Shown: positions 16,598 to 25,896, numbered from the stretch's first letter. The stretch is DNA of 64,000 nucleotides from VRUE01 sp963805455 (GCA_963805455.1 CAWDUJ010000001.1:1-64000), one strand, 5' to 3'. Numbers and translations are program-made. Notes: generated from the sequence alone by a model not told the origin.

Positions 16598-17800
16598 TCA
16601 CTCGCTGGTGAATTTCGCGGCCTCCTCGTGCCCGCCGGTCGCGTCCCCCTCGCTGTAGGCATGCGCTCCAGCGCCCGCCAGGCCGCCACCGTCGACGATC
16701 AGGTACTCCTCGCGGATCGGGCGGTCGCCGAGGAAGCACTCGAGAATCTCGCGCGTCCCGGCCGCGTAGCGCGCCTGGGCGGAGAGGCTCGTGCCGGAGA
16801 TGTGTGGGGTCATCCCGTGGTGGGGCATCGAGCGCCAGGGATGGTCGCGCGGCGGCGGCTGCGGGAACCAGACGTCGCCGGCGTACCCGGCGAGCTGGCC
16901 GCTCTCGCAGGCGGCGGCGATCGCGTCGCGGTCGCAGATCTTGCCGCGGGCGGTGTTGATCAGGTAGGCGCCATGTTTCATCTTCGCCAGCAGCTCGGCG
17001 TCGAACAGGTTCTCGGTCTCGGGATGCAGCGGCGCGTTGATCGTGACCACGTCGCAGGCTTCGACCAGCGACTCGACGGTGGGGTGGTGGGTCGCGCCCA
17101 ATTCCTCCTCGACCTCGGCCGGGAGGCGGTGGCGCTCGGTGTAGTGGAGGCCGACCTCGAATGGCTTCAGCCGACGCATGACCGCCGAGCCGATCCGCCC
17201 CGCTGCGACCGTCCCGACCTGCATACCCTCGAGGTCGTAGGAGCGGGAGGCGCAGTCGGCGATGTTCCAGCCTCCCTCGATGACCCAGCCGTAGGAGGGG
17301 ATGTAGTTGCGAACCAGCGCCAGAATCATCATCACGACGTGCTCGGCGACACTGATGCTGTTCGAGTATGTGACCTCGGCGACGGTGACGCCGTGATCGA
17401 TCGCCGCCTGCAGGTCGACGTGGTCGGACCCGATCCCGGCGGTCAGGGCAAGCTTCAGGTTCGGCGCCTTCGCGATCCGCTCGGCGGTCAGGTAGGCGGG
17501 CCAGAACGGCTGCGAGATGACGACGTCGGCGTTGGGCAGCTCGCGCTCGAAGACCGAGTCCGGCCCATCCTTGTCGGAGGTCACCGTCAGCGTGTGGCCG
17601 CCGGCATTGAGGAACTCCCGCAGGCCAAGCTCGCCGGAGACGCTGCCGAGCAGCTCACCGGGGGTGAACCCGATCGCCTCCGGGGTCGGGGCGGTCTGGC
17701 CGTCGTGGTAGCCCTCGATCTTCGGGATGCCTTCCCGCGCGTAGCTCGGCGGGTAGCCGTCGACGGGATCGTCATAGAGGACACAGAGCACGTTGGCCAT
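16598..17800 (-). CDS. fdh: NAD-dependent formate dehydrogenase
   Basis: 400 residues from ATG 17798-17800 (MANVLCVLYDDPVDGYPPSY), the usual length. Active-site landmarks are present: TAGIGSDHVDL (Arg/His region), YSNSISVAEHVVMMI (substrate Asn), GTVAAGRIG (NAD Rossmann loop), GDVWFPQPPP (Gln) and TPHISGTSLSAQARY (catalytic His). Oxidises formate to CO2 with NAD+ in the cytosol. First gene of a two-gene unit with the alcohol dehydrogenase. Confidence 0.93.
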   Translation of the reverse strand: MANVLCVLYDDPVDGYPPSYAREGIPKIEGYHDGQTAPTPEAIGFTPGELLGSVSGELGLREFLNAGGHTLTVTSDKDGPDSVFERELPNADVVISQPFWPAYLTAERIAKAPNLKLALTAGIGSDHVDLQAAIDHGVTVAEVTYSNSISVAEHVVMMILALVRNYIPSYGWVIEGGWNIADCASRSYDLEGMQVGTVAAGRIGSAVMRRLKPFEVGLHYTERHRLPAEVEEELGATHHPTVESLVEACDVVTINAPLHPETENLFDAELLAKMKHGAYLINTARGKICDRDAIAAACESGQLAGYAGDVWFPQPPPRDHPWRSMPHHGMTPHISGTSLSAQARYAAGTREILECFLGDRPIREEYLIVDGGGLAGAGAHAYSEGDATGGHEEAAKFTSE

Positions 17801-17864
17801 GGACGGCCTCCATCCTCTCGCAGCCTCGATCTGAAGGCAAGGTCCGGATAGGCTGTCCTGTCTC

Positions 17865-19694
17865 GTGAAGCCCGTCCGTATTGTCGTGCTCGTCCTGGCG
17901 GTGGCCTGCGCGTTCCCCGCGGGGGCGTCGGCGCTCGAACTCAAGGTCAACCAGTTGGAAGACATCGGGGACGCCGGCTGCCCGAACACCTGCACTCTGC
18001 GAGCCGCGATCCAGGAAGCCGATGCCAGTGGGGAATCGGACGAAATCACCTTTGTGGTGGCGGGGGTCATCCAGCTTGCCGAAACGCCGCTTCCGGAACT
18101 GGAAGGCTCGATCACGATCGATGCGACGACCGCTCCGGGTTGGTCGGGATCGCACACGCCGGTCGTGTACCTCGACGGGAGCCAGGCCGAATTCGAGACG
18201 GGCACCTCCGGCATCCGGGTCAGGAGCGGCGGTACCGCGACGATCAAGGGCCTTGCGATCGGCGAATTCGACCTCGGCATCTATTTCGAACCCGGGTCCT
18301 CGGGCGAAGCGTGCGGCAACTACATCGGCACCGACATCACCGGGACCCAGCCGCGACCGAACTTCGACGGCATCTGGATCGACGAAGGTGCCACCGGGGT
18401 CCGGATCGGCCGCAACTGCGGCAAAACCGGCGGCAATCTGGTCTCCGGCAACGAAGAGTGGGGGATCGTGGTCGCCGGCGACAAAGTCGCGGTCGACCAG
18501 AATCTGGTCGGGACCGGTGTGGCCGGCACCGGCCGGCTCCCCAACGGCCCTCCTCCGGGGACTGTCGAGCCGTTCGGCGGCGGCATCCACGTGACTTCGC
18601 AGGCGGCCGAAGTCCTGGTCGGCGGCACCGACGACATGGCGCTGCCGCACAACATCATCGCCTTCAACCGCGGCCCGGGAGTCCTGGTCGAGAGCGGGGC
18701 CACCTTCACCACGATTCGCGAGAACTCGATCCACTCCAACGAGGGCCTCGGGATCGAAAGCGCCGCGAGCACGGTGACGCCGGAGATCTCAACCGTGGCC
18801 ACGATCGTCAACGGTACGACGACCGTGACCGGAACTCTCGAGGGCGCTCCGAGTACGAAATATGACCTCGAGTTCTTCGCCAACGAAGAGTGCGACCCCT
18901 CTGGATTCGGCGAGGGGCAGTACTTCGTCGGCAGCGTCGGCGACGAAATCGAAACCGACAACGCGGGCTCGGCGGCGTTCTCCTCGACGCTGCTGGCCCT
19001 GGTCCTACCGGCGGCCCACTTCTTCACCACGACCGCCACCGACGCCGGGAAAACCACCACCTCGGAGTTCTCGAACTGCGTCTCGGGGGATTTCGCCCCC
19101 GAGGAAGGGGAAAAACAGAAAGCACTGCCACCTCCTCCACCACCCCCGAGCGGGCCGGCCCCGGTCAATGGCAAGAGCGTCACCGTCGCGCCGAAATCGG
19201 GACGGGTGCTGATCAAGGTCCCGGGCTCGAAGAAATTCGTCCCGCTCGGCGACCTCCAATCGATCCCCGTCGGCTCGATCGTCGATGCGACCAACGGCCG
19301 GGTAACGCTCACCTCTGTCAATGCGAACGGCGTCGAGCAGAGCGCGGATTTCTACAAAGGCCGATTTCAGATCTCCCAGGCCGCCGGCGGAGCGCTGGTG
19401 ACGCTCCGGCTCCGCGGCGGCGACTTCCGCTCCTGCCGGAAGGCGGGCTCGAGCGCCCGCACCTCGAAGCGCTCCGGCCGCAAGCTCTGGGGTTCCGGCA
19501 GCGGCCGGTTCCGGACCCAGGGCAATTTCGGCTCCGCCTCCGTCCGGGGGACGATCTGGCTCACCGCCGACCGGTGCAAGGGCACCTTCTTCAAGGTCAA
19601 GAGGGGGGTCGTCACGGTCAGCGACTTCGTCGCCGATAGGACCCTCTCGCTGCCCGCGGGCCACAGCTACTTGACGAAAAAACTGTCCGGCTGA
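17865..19694 (+). CDS. secreted CSLREA-type right-handed beta-helix protein
   Basis: 609 residues from GTG 17865. The signal peptide ends near ASA. CPNTCTLRAAIQEADAS is the CSLREA-domain signature. Parallel beta-helix repeats follow (GNYIGTDITG, GNLVSGNEEWGIVVAG, NIIAFNRGPGVLVE). After a PPPPPP linker the C-terminal third begins VNGKSVTVAPKSGRVLIKVP, a domain shared by other secreted proteins of this group. Extracellular; function unknown. Confidence 0.75.
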   Translation: MKPVRIVVLVLAVACAFPAGASALELKVNQLEDIGDAGCPNTCTLRAAIQEADASGESDEITFVVAGVIQLAETPLPELEGSITIDATTAPGWSGSHTPVVYLDGSQAEFETGTSGIRVRSGGTATIKGLAIGEFDLGIYFEPGSSGEACGNYIGTDITGTQPRPNFDGIWIDEGATGVRIGRNCGKTGGNLVSGNEEWGIVVAGDKVAVDQNLVGTGVAGTGRLPNGPPPGTVEPFGGGIHVTSQAAEVLVGGTDDMALPHNIIAFNRGPGVLVESGATFTTIRENSIHSNEGLGIESAASTVTPEISTVATIVNGTTTVTGTLEGAPSTKYDLEFFANEECDPSGFGEGQYFVGSVGDEIETDNAGSAAFSSTLLALVLPAAHFFTTTATDAGKTTTSEFSNCVSGDFAPEEGEKQKALPPPPPPPSGPAPVNGKSVTVAPKSGRVLIKVPGSKKFVPLGDLQSIPVGSIVDATNGRVTLTSVNANGVEQSADFYKGRFQISQAAGGALVTLRLRGGDFRSCRKAGSSARTSKRSGRKLWGSGSGRFRTQGNFGSASVRGTIWLTADRCKGTFFKVKRGVVTVSDFVADRTLSLPAGHSYLTKKLSG

Positions 19695-19791
19695 CGCCTG
19701 CGGCCTGGGTATTGCGTCCAGGTCGCTGCCCAAACTTAAGTGGATTCGAGACTATGCCGAAAAGTCGGTACGGTCCCGACCGCCGATCCGT

Positions 19792-21375
19792 ATGGCCATT
19801 CCCCAGTCGACAGCGAGTGCGCAGAAACCCAAAGGCCGGCACCGCAGGCACCGCCGGCACGTCTGGAAGGACAAGCACTTCCGCTGGGTCCCGACCGCGG
19901 ACGGCGATTGGCGGGTCGAAAGCTACATCGTCCGCCACAGACACAAGCCGAAGAAAAACCACTTTCGCGGCCCCGGCAAGAAGCCGAAATCGCGGCGCAA
20001 AGCCGCCGTCGCACCGATCAGCGTCGAATCGCGCCCGGCCGGCGCCTACCAGGGGCCCTTCGGGCGCGACCAGGCGGTTCGGCTCCTCGACCGCGCGGGC
20101 TTCGGCGCGGTCTCGGGCCAGGCTGAGCAGCTCGCCTCGCTCGGCCTCGTCGCGGCGGTCCAGTCGCTGACCAGGGCCAGCGGCCCGGCGACCCTGACCG
20201 GCCCGGAGCCGGTCGACGACCAGGGCGACCCGATCGCCCCGGCCGATTCCTGGGGACACGATCACCTCTGGTGGCTCGACCGGATGGTGCGAACCAACCA
20301 GCCCCTGGTCGAGCGGATGGCGCTCGTCCTCCACGATTGGTTCGCGACCTCGACGGCGAGCGTCTCGACCGCGCAGCAGATGATCGACCAGTCGAATCTC
20401 TTCCGGGCGGGCTGCTTTGGCTCATTCCTCGACCTCTTCATGGGGGTGACGATCGACCCGGCCATGCTTCAGTGGCTGAACGGGAACGAAAACCGCAAGC
20501 AGGCTCCGAACGAGAACTACGGCCGCGAGATGATGGAGCTCTTCTCCCTCGGCGCCGACCGCGGCGCCTACTCCGAGAACGACATCCGCGAGCAGGCTCG
20601 GGCGCTGACCGGTTGGCGCAATGACTACGGGGAACTCGGCGCCTACAACTTCCGCTTCGACACCAAACTCCACGACAAGGGGACGAAGACCGTCTTCGGC
20701 AGGACCGGAAACTGGGAATGGCGGGACGCCTGCCGCCTCTGTGTCGAGAACCCCGCCCACCCGTCTTTCTTCGTCGACAAGCTCTGGAGCTACTTCGTCC
20801 CACAGCCCCCGTCCGACGCCGTCCGCGACACGATGATGAACACCTACCGCGGCTCGGGCTGGGAGATCCGCCCGGTGCTCGAGGAAATCCTGATGAGCCC
20901 CGACCTCTATCAGGGCCCGCCGATGGTGAAGCCGCCGGTGGTCCAGCTCGCCGGGATGCTGCGCAAGCTTGGCCGCGGCATCGACACCGACGCCTGGGTC
21001 TGGCTCTGCGACCAGGCCGGCCAGCTCCTCTTCTGGCCGCCCAACGTCTCCGGCTGGGACGACACGCGCTGGCTCGACACCTCGCGGATGCGGGCCCGCT
21101 GGAACCTCGTCAACTACGCGCTCGACGGGACCTCGGTCGACGTCTGGGGCGCCCCATACAGCACGACCGAGACCCCCGACGAGGCGCTCTCGCGGGCGCT
21201 GACGTCGTGGGGCGGGCCGACCCTGCGGGGTGACACCCGGGCCGAGCTCCTCGACTTCGCCCGACGCGCCGGGGCGCTAGCCACTCAGCCCTACCAACAG
21301 GGCGTTTACAGGGCGATGCGCCAGAACGCGCTGCTGCAGCTGATCGGCATCAGCCCCGACACGATCCTGCAATGA
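19792..21375 (+). CDS. DUF1800 domain protein with basic His-rich N-terminus
   Basis: 527 residues. The DUF1800 core starts near residue 85 (FGRDQAVRLLDRAGFGA) and includes MALVLHDWFATS, NENYGREMMELFSLG and ALTGWRND. The first 75 residues are rich in His, Arg and Lys (GRHRRHRRHVWKDKHFRW) and are not part of the family. No clear signal peptide. It is followed 13 bases later by the DUF1501 gene, its usual partner in many bacteria. Biochemical function is unknown. Confidence 0.85.
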   Translation: MAIPQSTASAQKPKGRHRRHRRHVWKDKHFRWVPTADGDWRVESYIVRHRHKPKKNHFRGPGKKPKSRRKAAVAPISVESRPAGAYQGPFGRDQAVRLLDRAGFGAVSGQAEQLASLGLVAAVQSLTRASGPATLTGPEPVDDQGDPIAPADSWGHDHLWWLDRMVRTNQPLVERMALVLHDWFATSTASVSTAQQMIDQSNLFRAGCFGSFLDLFMGVTIDPAMLQWLNGNENRKQAPNENYGREMMELFSLGADRGAYSENDIREQARALTGWRNDYGELGAYNFRFDTKLHDKGTKTVFGRTGNWEWRDACRLCVENPAHPSFFVDKLWSYFVPQPPSDAVRDTMMNTYRGSGWEIRPVLEEILMSPDLYQGPPMVKPPVVQLAGMLRKLGRGIDTDAWVWLCDQAGQLLFWPPNVSGWDDTRWLDTSRMRARWNLVNYALDGTSVDVWGAPYSTTETPDEALSRALTSWGGPTLRGDTRAELLDFARRAGALATQPYQQGVYRAMRQNALLQLIGISPDTILQ

Positions 21376-21388
21376 GGAGGAGCTGACA

Positions 21389-22738
21389 GTGCACAACTGC
21401 TGCAACAACTACACCCGGTCCAAACTCCTCCGCTCGGCCGCCGCCGAAGCGGGCAAGGGCCTGCCCGCGATCGAGCCGGGTATGCCGACCCCGGCCGGGA
21501 CCGGGCTCTCGCGCCGGAGCTTCCTCTCCTGGAGCGCGGGCCTCGCGCTCTCCGTCTACGGCGCCTCGAAGATCCCCCTGGCTGCGTTCGAAGAGGGGAT
21601 CGCGCAGGCGGCGCAGGGCGACAAAATCCTCGTCTCGGTCTTCTTCGACGGCGGCATCGACGCGCTCAGCGTGCTCGCCCCCGTCGGCGATCCGCGCTAC
21701 TCGCAGCTGCGGCCGAACCTCGCGCTCTCGCCCGAAGCCGGGACCGAATTCACCGAGGACAACCGGCTGCGCTGGCACCCCGCCGCCGCATCGCTGGCGA
21801 CCCTGCACGGCGAGGGAAAAGTGAGCGCCTTCCCGGCGATCGGGTACGACCACCCCGACCAGTCCCACTTCACGTCTCGTCACTACTACGAGATCGGCGA
21901 GCTCGAGATCGGGTACCGGACCGGCTGGCTCGGCCGCTACCTCGATCTGGTCGGGACCGACGACAACCCGCTGCAGGGGCTCTCGATGGACGGCCGGCTC
22001 TCGCCGATGATCGCCACCGCCGACAAGCCGGTCGCGGCGATCGACAGCGTCGACGGCTACGACCTCTGGTCCGCGGTCGGCGAACCGGTCTCCGACGAGA
22101 TGTTCAACAGCTTCGCCAACTTCGGCTCGCTGCCGGTCGACTCGCCCGGCCTCGGCCAGGTGCGGCGGGCGACGACCCAGACCGAGAAGCTGCGTAAAGA
22201 CCTCGGTGGGGTCGGCGACTTCACCAGCCCCGTGACCTACCCCGACAACGGCTTCTCCCACAAGCTGGCCGGCCTCGCCGCCTACATCGGCCTCGGCCTG
22301 CCGCTCAACGTGGTGACGATCAGCGCCCCGGGCGGCTACGACACCCACGCCGACCAGGCCGCCGACCTCGACCGCAACCTCCGCAACACCTGCGAAGGCC
22401 TGCTCGCCTTCCAGCGCGATCTCGAGGCGCGCGGGCTCGCCGATCGGGTCCTCGTCGAGATGTGGAGCGAGTTCGGACGCCGCCCCGAAGAGAACGGCTC
22501 CGCCGGGACCGACCACGGCGCCGCCGGCTGCGGGTTCGTGATCGGGTCGAAAGCGAAGGGCGAGATGGTCGGCGAATTCCCCGGCCTGGAGACGCTCGAC
22601 AACAACGACAACCTGCGGGTGACCAGTGACTTCCGCGGCATGTACTGCTCGCTGCTCGAGGAATGGCTCGGCCACGACGCCGCCTCGGTCATCCCCGGCG
22701 CCTCCGGGTTCGCGAGGCCGACCCTGGTGAAGGCTTGA
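21389..22738 (+). CDS. DUF1501 domain protein, Tat-type leader
   Basis: 449 residues from GTG 21389, preceded by GAGGAGG. A twin-arginine-like leader SRRSFLSWSAGLALSVYG begins near residue 45. The DUF1501 core (alkaline phosphatase/sulfatase-like fold) shows VFFDGGIDALSVL, HFTSRHYYEIG, GGYDTHADQA and GTDHGAAGCGFVIG. Probably exported. Central gene of the DUF1800-DUF1501-cupredoxin unit. Confidence 0.85.
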   Translation: MHNCCNNYTRSKLLRSAAAEAGKGLPAIEPGMPTPAGTGLSRRSFLSWSAGLALSVYGASKIPLAAFEEGIAQAAQGDKILVSVFFDGGIDALSVLAPVGDPRYSQLRPNLALSPEAGTEFTEDNRLRWHPAAASLATLHGEGKVSAFPAIGYDHPDQSHFTSRHYYEIGELEIGYRTGWLGRYLDLVGTDDNPLQGLSMDGRLSPMIATADKPVAAIDSVDGYDLWSAVGEPVSDEMFNSFANFGSLPVDSPGLGQVRRATTQTEKLRKDLGGVGDFTSPVTYPDNGFSHKLAGLAAYIGLGLPLNVVTISAPGGYDTHADQAADLDRNLRNTCEGLLAFQRDLEARGLADRVLVEMWSEFGRRPEENGSAGTDHGAAGCGFVIGSKAKGEMVGEFPGLETLDNNDNLRVTSDFRGMYCSLLEEWLGHDAASVIPGASGFARPTLVKA

Positions 22739-23292
22739 GGCGTGCGGCGGCGGCGCTCGGCGCAGCGGTGCTGATTGCTCTCGTCGTCGCGCCGGTGCCC
22801 GGAACGGCCTCCGACTCCTGTTCCTGGAAGCGGCACTCCAAGCGGGTCGTCAAGCACGTCAGGCGCCACGGCAAGGTCCGCAGGGTGGTGCGGGTCAAGC
22901 ACTGGTGGACCTGCCGGCACCTGCCGGCGCCCCAGCTCGGAGGGGCGTCGCCGCCGACACCTGGCACCGGGCCGCAATCGCCGACCGAACCGGGGCCGGC
23001 CCTCGGCCACCTCAGCGTCAAATCGAAGGAGTACTCCTACACGCTCTCCCGGGCCAGCGTCACCGCCGGCGAAGTGATCGTCGAGCTCAACAACCAGGGC
23101 GAAGACCCCCATAACCTCAACCTCCAGCTCGCCAATGGGCAGGGGCCCGAGTACAGCGTCCCGGAAGCGGGGTCGCAGAAACGCCAGGAGGACCGCTTCA
23201 CGCTGCCCGCCGGCAACTACCGCCTCTGGTGCAGCCTCGAAGGCCACGAGGAACTCGGGATGAAGGCGACGCTGACCGTCGTCGCCCCCTGA
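22735..23292 (+). CDS. secreted cupredoxin-like protein
   Basis: 185 residues from TTG 22735, which overlaps the upstream TGA (TTGA), indicating translational coupling. A signal peptide (ALGAAVLIALVVAPVPGTAS) is followed by a basic stretch (KRHSKRVVKHVRRHGKVRR), a proline linker, and a cupredoxin domain from about residue 85. Type 1 copper ligands are intact: His 126 (PHNL), Cys 166 (WCSL), His 171 (GHEE), Met 176. It should bind copper and transfer electrons outside the cell. Confidence 0.8.
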   Translation: MRRAAAALGAAVLIALVVAPVPGTASDSCSWKRHSKRVVKHVRRHGKVRRVVRVKHWWTCRHLPAPQLGGASPPTPGTGPQSPTEPGPALGHLSVKSKEYSYTLSRASVTAGEVIVELNNQGEDPHNLNLQLANGQGPEYSVPEAGSQKRQEDRFTLPAGNYRLWCSLEGHEELGMKATLTVVAP

Positions 23293-23295
23293 GGC

Positions 23296-24021
23296 TCAGC
23301 GCAGCGGGCCGGCCTCGCAGGTTTCCGAGCGTCCCCAGCCCGGCATCCCGTCGCAGTGGTCGTAACCCTCGCCGCCGTAGAGCCGGTCCGGGCTCGGGCC
23401 GCCGTAGAGCCGGTCGTCGCCACCTTCGCCGTGGCAGCCGTCTTCCCCCGCGCCCATCCGGCAGATGTCGCGGCCGGGGCCGCCCCAGCATCCGTCGCTG
23501 CCGGCGCCGGTCTGGCAGTAGTCGTTGCCGGCGCCGCCGACGCAGTCGCTGTTCTGGTTGCCGGTGATGCAGATGTCGTTGCCGGCCCCCCCGACGCAGC
23601 GGTTGCGGCGGGCGCCTTCGGAATAACAGGTGTCGCTCTCGCCGTTGCCGACGAATTTGTCGGAGCCGTCGCCGAGGTAGGCGGTGAGCGGGACCGGAAG
23701 GCTGTTCAGGACCTTGACGAAATCGCCCGAGGGGCCCATCCGGACGACGATCGAGCCGACGTCGCGTAGCGGGCAGGAGGCGGCCATCCGGTAGCGGGTG
23801 AAGTGGCAGCCGCGCGGATGCTCCCGCGCCATCAGGCCCTCGACCACCAGCCGCTCGCCCTTGACCTGGAGCTCCAGGGTCGAGCCCGAGTTCGCGCCGT
23901 GGACGACGATCTGCCCCTCCGGCGTCGCGTTGCCGGCGCCGAGCGCAAGCATCAGCCCCACCGCCAAGGCGGAGAGCACGGCGACCAGGCGCGGCCGGTT
24001 CTTGACCCCCGTCAGCTCCAT
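23296..24021 (-). CDS. secreted hemolysin-type calcium-binding repeat protein
   Basis: 241 residues from ATG 24019-24021; the longer frame reads antisense to tRNA-Thr and is rejected. A signal segment (VAVLSALAVGLMLALGAG) precedes a beta domain. The C-terminal half has many GGxGND-type units (GGAGNDICITG, GGAGNDYCQTG, GGDDRLYGG), unusually carrying cysteines in nearly every turn, which may form disulfides. Convergent with the cupredoxin gene. Confidence 0.8.
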   Translation of the reverse strand: MELTGVKNRPRLVAVLSALAVGLMLALGAGNATPEGQIVVHGANSGSTLELQVKGERLVVEGLMAREHPRGCHFTRYRMAASCPLRDVGSIVVRMGPSGDFVKVLNSLPVPLTAYLGDGSDKFVGNGESDTCYSEGARRNRCVGGAGNDICITGNQNSDCVGGAGNDYCQTGAGSDGCWGGPGRDICRMGAGEDGCHGEGGDDRLYGGPSPDRLYGGEGYDHCDGMPGWGRSETCEAGPLR

Positions 24022-24074
24022 ACCGAGAATTATGGAGAGGCTAATTGATCCGACGGACGGATGCCCGCCGGGAG

Positions 24075-24147
24075 AGCCGACGCCCGGATTCGAACCGGGG
24101 ACCCCTTCATTACGAGTGAAGTGCTCTACCAACTGAGCTACGTCGGC
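24075..24147 (-). tRNA. tRNA-Thr (anticodon CGT)
   Basis: On the minus strand the acceptor GCCGACG pairs with CGTCGGC. The D-arm is GCTCAGTTGGTAGAGC, the anticodon loop CTCGTAA sits between CTTCA and TGAAG, and the T-arm is CCCGG-TTCGAAT-CCGGG. 73 nt, CCA not encoded. Confidence 0.95.
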
Positions 24148-24211
24148 GGGCGCCACATTCTAGGAGCGATCGGCCCGGCGTTCCGTCGCGGGCGCCCGTA
24201 AGCATGGGGGG

Positions 24212-24832
24212 GTGAGCGAAAGGGAGGCCGCGAAGCAGCGCCGGGAGAACGAGACCGAGTTCTCGCGGATCGTCGCCTTCAGCGACGGGGTGTTCGCGAT
24301 CGCGATCACGCTGCTGGTGCTGAACCTCGGGATCGAATCCGGCGTGCCGGGCCACAGGCTCTGGCATGAAGTCTGGGAGCTGCATGAAGACTTCGTCGCG
24401 TTCGCGATCTCCTTCGCGGTGATCGGTCGGTTCTGGACCCTGCACCACAGGTTCTTCGGCCAGGTCGAGGCGTTCGACAACCGGCTGATCCGGCTCAACA
24501 TCCTCTACCTCGGCACGATCGTCCTGATCCCCTTCAGCAGCCAGCTGCTCGGCGAGTACGGCGGCGAGGCGGCCGCGGTCGTCGTATACGCGGTGAATCT
24601 CGCCGCCTGCGTCGTCGTCGGGTTCCGGATGAACGCCTACGCGCACAACGCCGGGCTGACGACGATCGACAGGGCGACTCATCGCGAAAACCGGATCCGG
24701 GCGATCTACATCTCCGTTGTCTTCCTGGCGGCGATCCCGCTGGCGTTCGTCGCGCCGAGCTACGCACCATTGCTGTGGCTGGCGCTGTTCTTCGACCCCT
24801 CGCCCCGGCTCGCAGCGCGCTCGACGAGCTAG
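24212..24832 (+). CDS. TMEM175/DUF1211 family membrane protein
   Basis: 206 residues from GTG 24212. The first helix carries RIVAFSDGVFAIAITLLVL, the F-S-D signature of bacterial TMEM175 potassium channels. Six hydrophobic helices are visible in all. Likely a K+-permeable channel in the cytoplasmic membrane (family knowledge). Single gene between tRNA-Thr and an amidase. Confidence 0.88.
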   Translation: MSEREAAKQRRENETEFSRIVAFSDGVFAIAITLLVLNLGIESGVPGHRLWHEVWELHEDFVAFAISFAVIGRFWTLHHRFFGQVEAFDNRLIRLNILYLGTIVLIPFSSQLLGEYGGEAAAVVVYAVNLAACVVVGFRMNAYAHNAGLTTIDRATHRENRIRAIYISVVFLAAIPLAFVAPSYAPLLWLALFFDPSPRLAARSTS

Positions 24833-24854
24833 CCTTCCAAGGGGTCGAATCCCC

Positions 24855-25478
24855 ATGCGACTGCGAATCTGCGTCAGCGCGGCAGTGGTGGTCGCGCTCA
24901 TCAGCGCGCCGGCGGCGGCGTCCGTTCGACCGCCGATGAGACGGGGCCGGCTCGCCTTCTGGCCCGAGCGCGTCGCCGATACGCTCGCATGGTCGCGGTT
25001 CATGTACGGCACCGCCACATTCCGACCCCGCCTGATCGTCGAGCATTACACGGGCAGCACCACGAGGGAAGCGGCGATCGCGTATTGGAATACCGGTCCC
25101 GATGCCGCCTGGGCTCAGTTCATCATCGATCCGCAGGGCCACATCACCCAACTCGCAGCCCTCGACGTCCTCGCCAAACAGGCGTTCGGGGTCTCGCCCT
25201 GGGCGATCGGGGTCGAGCACGTCGGTCTGACCGACGCTGAAGTGATGCGCGACTCTCGGATGCGGCGTGCCTCGTACCGGCTGACCTGCTGGCTCCGGGA
25301 CCGCCTGCACATCCCCCTGCGAGGCGTGATCGGTCACGGCGAGGTGACCTCAAATCCGCGTTTCACCTTCACTCCGGCAGGCTGGCGGTGGATTGAAGAA
25401 ACCGGCTACGAATTCCACACCGACTTCTCCCACCGCACGATGGTCGCTTACCGCGACCGCCTGAAATCGACCTGCTAG
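24855..25478 (+). CDS. N-acetylmuramoyl-L-alanine amidase (Amidase_2-like)
   Basis: 207 residues from ATG 24855. A signal peptide (ICVSAAVVVALISAPAAASV) is followed by LIVEHYTGSTTREAAIAYW (first zinc histidine), AQFIIDPQGHITQL, IGVEHVG (second histidine) and GVIGHGEVTSNPR (third). This is the peptidoglycan-recognition/amidase type 2 fold. Acts on cell wall peptides outside the membrane. Confidence 0.85.
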   Translation: MRLRICVSAAVVVALISAPAAASVRPPMRRGRLAFWPERVADTLAWSRFMYGTATFRPRLIVEHYTGSTTREAAIAYWNTGPDAAWAQFIIDPQGHITQLAALDVLAKQAFGVSPWAIGVEHVGLTDAEVMRDSRMRRASYRLTCWLRDRLHIPLRGVIGHGEVTSNPRFTFTPAGWRWIEETGYEFHTDFSHRTMVAYRDRLKSTC

Positions 25479-25479
25479 G

Positions 25480-25896
25480 TCAATCGGGTTTGGCGATGAA
25501 GCCGAGGGCCTGTTCCGGCCGGCCGCAGCTGACGGCAAGGCCTTCGCCGACGACCGTCGAGAAGCAGCGGAACTTTCCGACCGTGCAGGCGCTGCGCGAC
25601 TGCTCCCCGGAGGGCCTGCATCCTGAGCCGGCGGCCCAACCCCTGGCGACCGCCACCGCGCGTCCGCAGTCCATTCCCGTTACGTGAAGCTGGCGGACGT
25701 TGCCACCGCCGCGGGGGCAAACCCGTGCCGTCGCTCCGGCCGGGGCGCCGGAGGGCTGGGTGCTCTCCTGCGCCTGGGTCGTTTCCCCGCCGGACTGCGC
25801 GGGCGCCGTGGTCTCGCTCGAGTCGTTCGAGCCACAGCCGGCGAGGAGGGCGGCGGCCAGGAGGGCCAGCGGCAAAATTCGGGTCAGGAGCGCCAT
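25480..25896 (-). CDS. putative lipoprotein
   Basis: 138 residues. The lipobox LLAGC is at residues 17-21 after a hydrophobic leader. A Ser/Thr/Gln-rich linker follows, then a domain with five cysteines (VCPRGG, MDCGRA, SGCRPS, SACTVG, FRCFS), reminiscent of small secreted disulfide-stabilised domains. Start overlaps the stop of the upstream uracil-DNA glycosylase gene (TGATG), so the two are co-translated. Function unknown. Confidence 0.7.
   Translation of the reverse strand: MALLTRILPLALLAAALLAGCGSNDSSETTAPAQSGGETTQAQESTQPSGAPAGATARVCPRGGGNVRQLHVTGMDCGRAVAVARGWAAGSGCRPSGEQSRSACTVGKFRCFSTVVGEGLAVSCGRPEQALGFIAKPD

Noticed and set aside
17000..17020. Second possible LexA box (GAACAGGTTC) inside the formate dehydrogenase gene
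   Set aside because: The spacer is 2 bases, not 4, and it lies in coding sequence.
24022..24156. N-terminal extension of the calcium-repeat protein
   Set aside because: It reads antisense through tRNA-Thr; ATG 24021 is followed by a proper leader.
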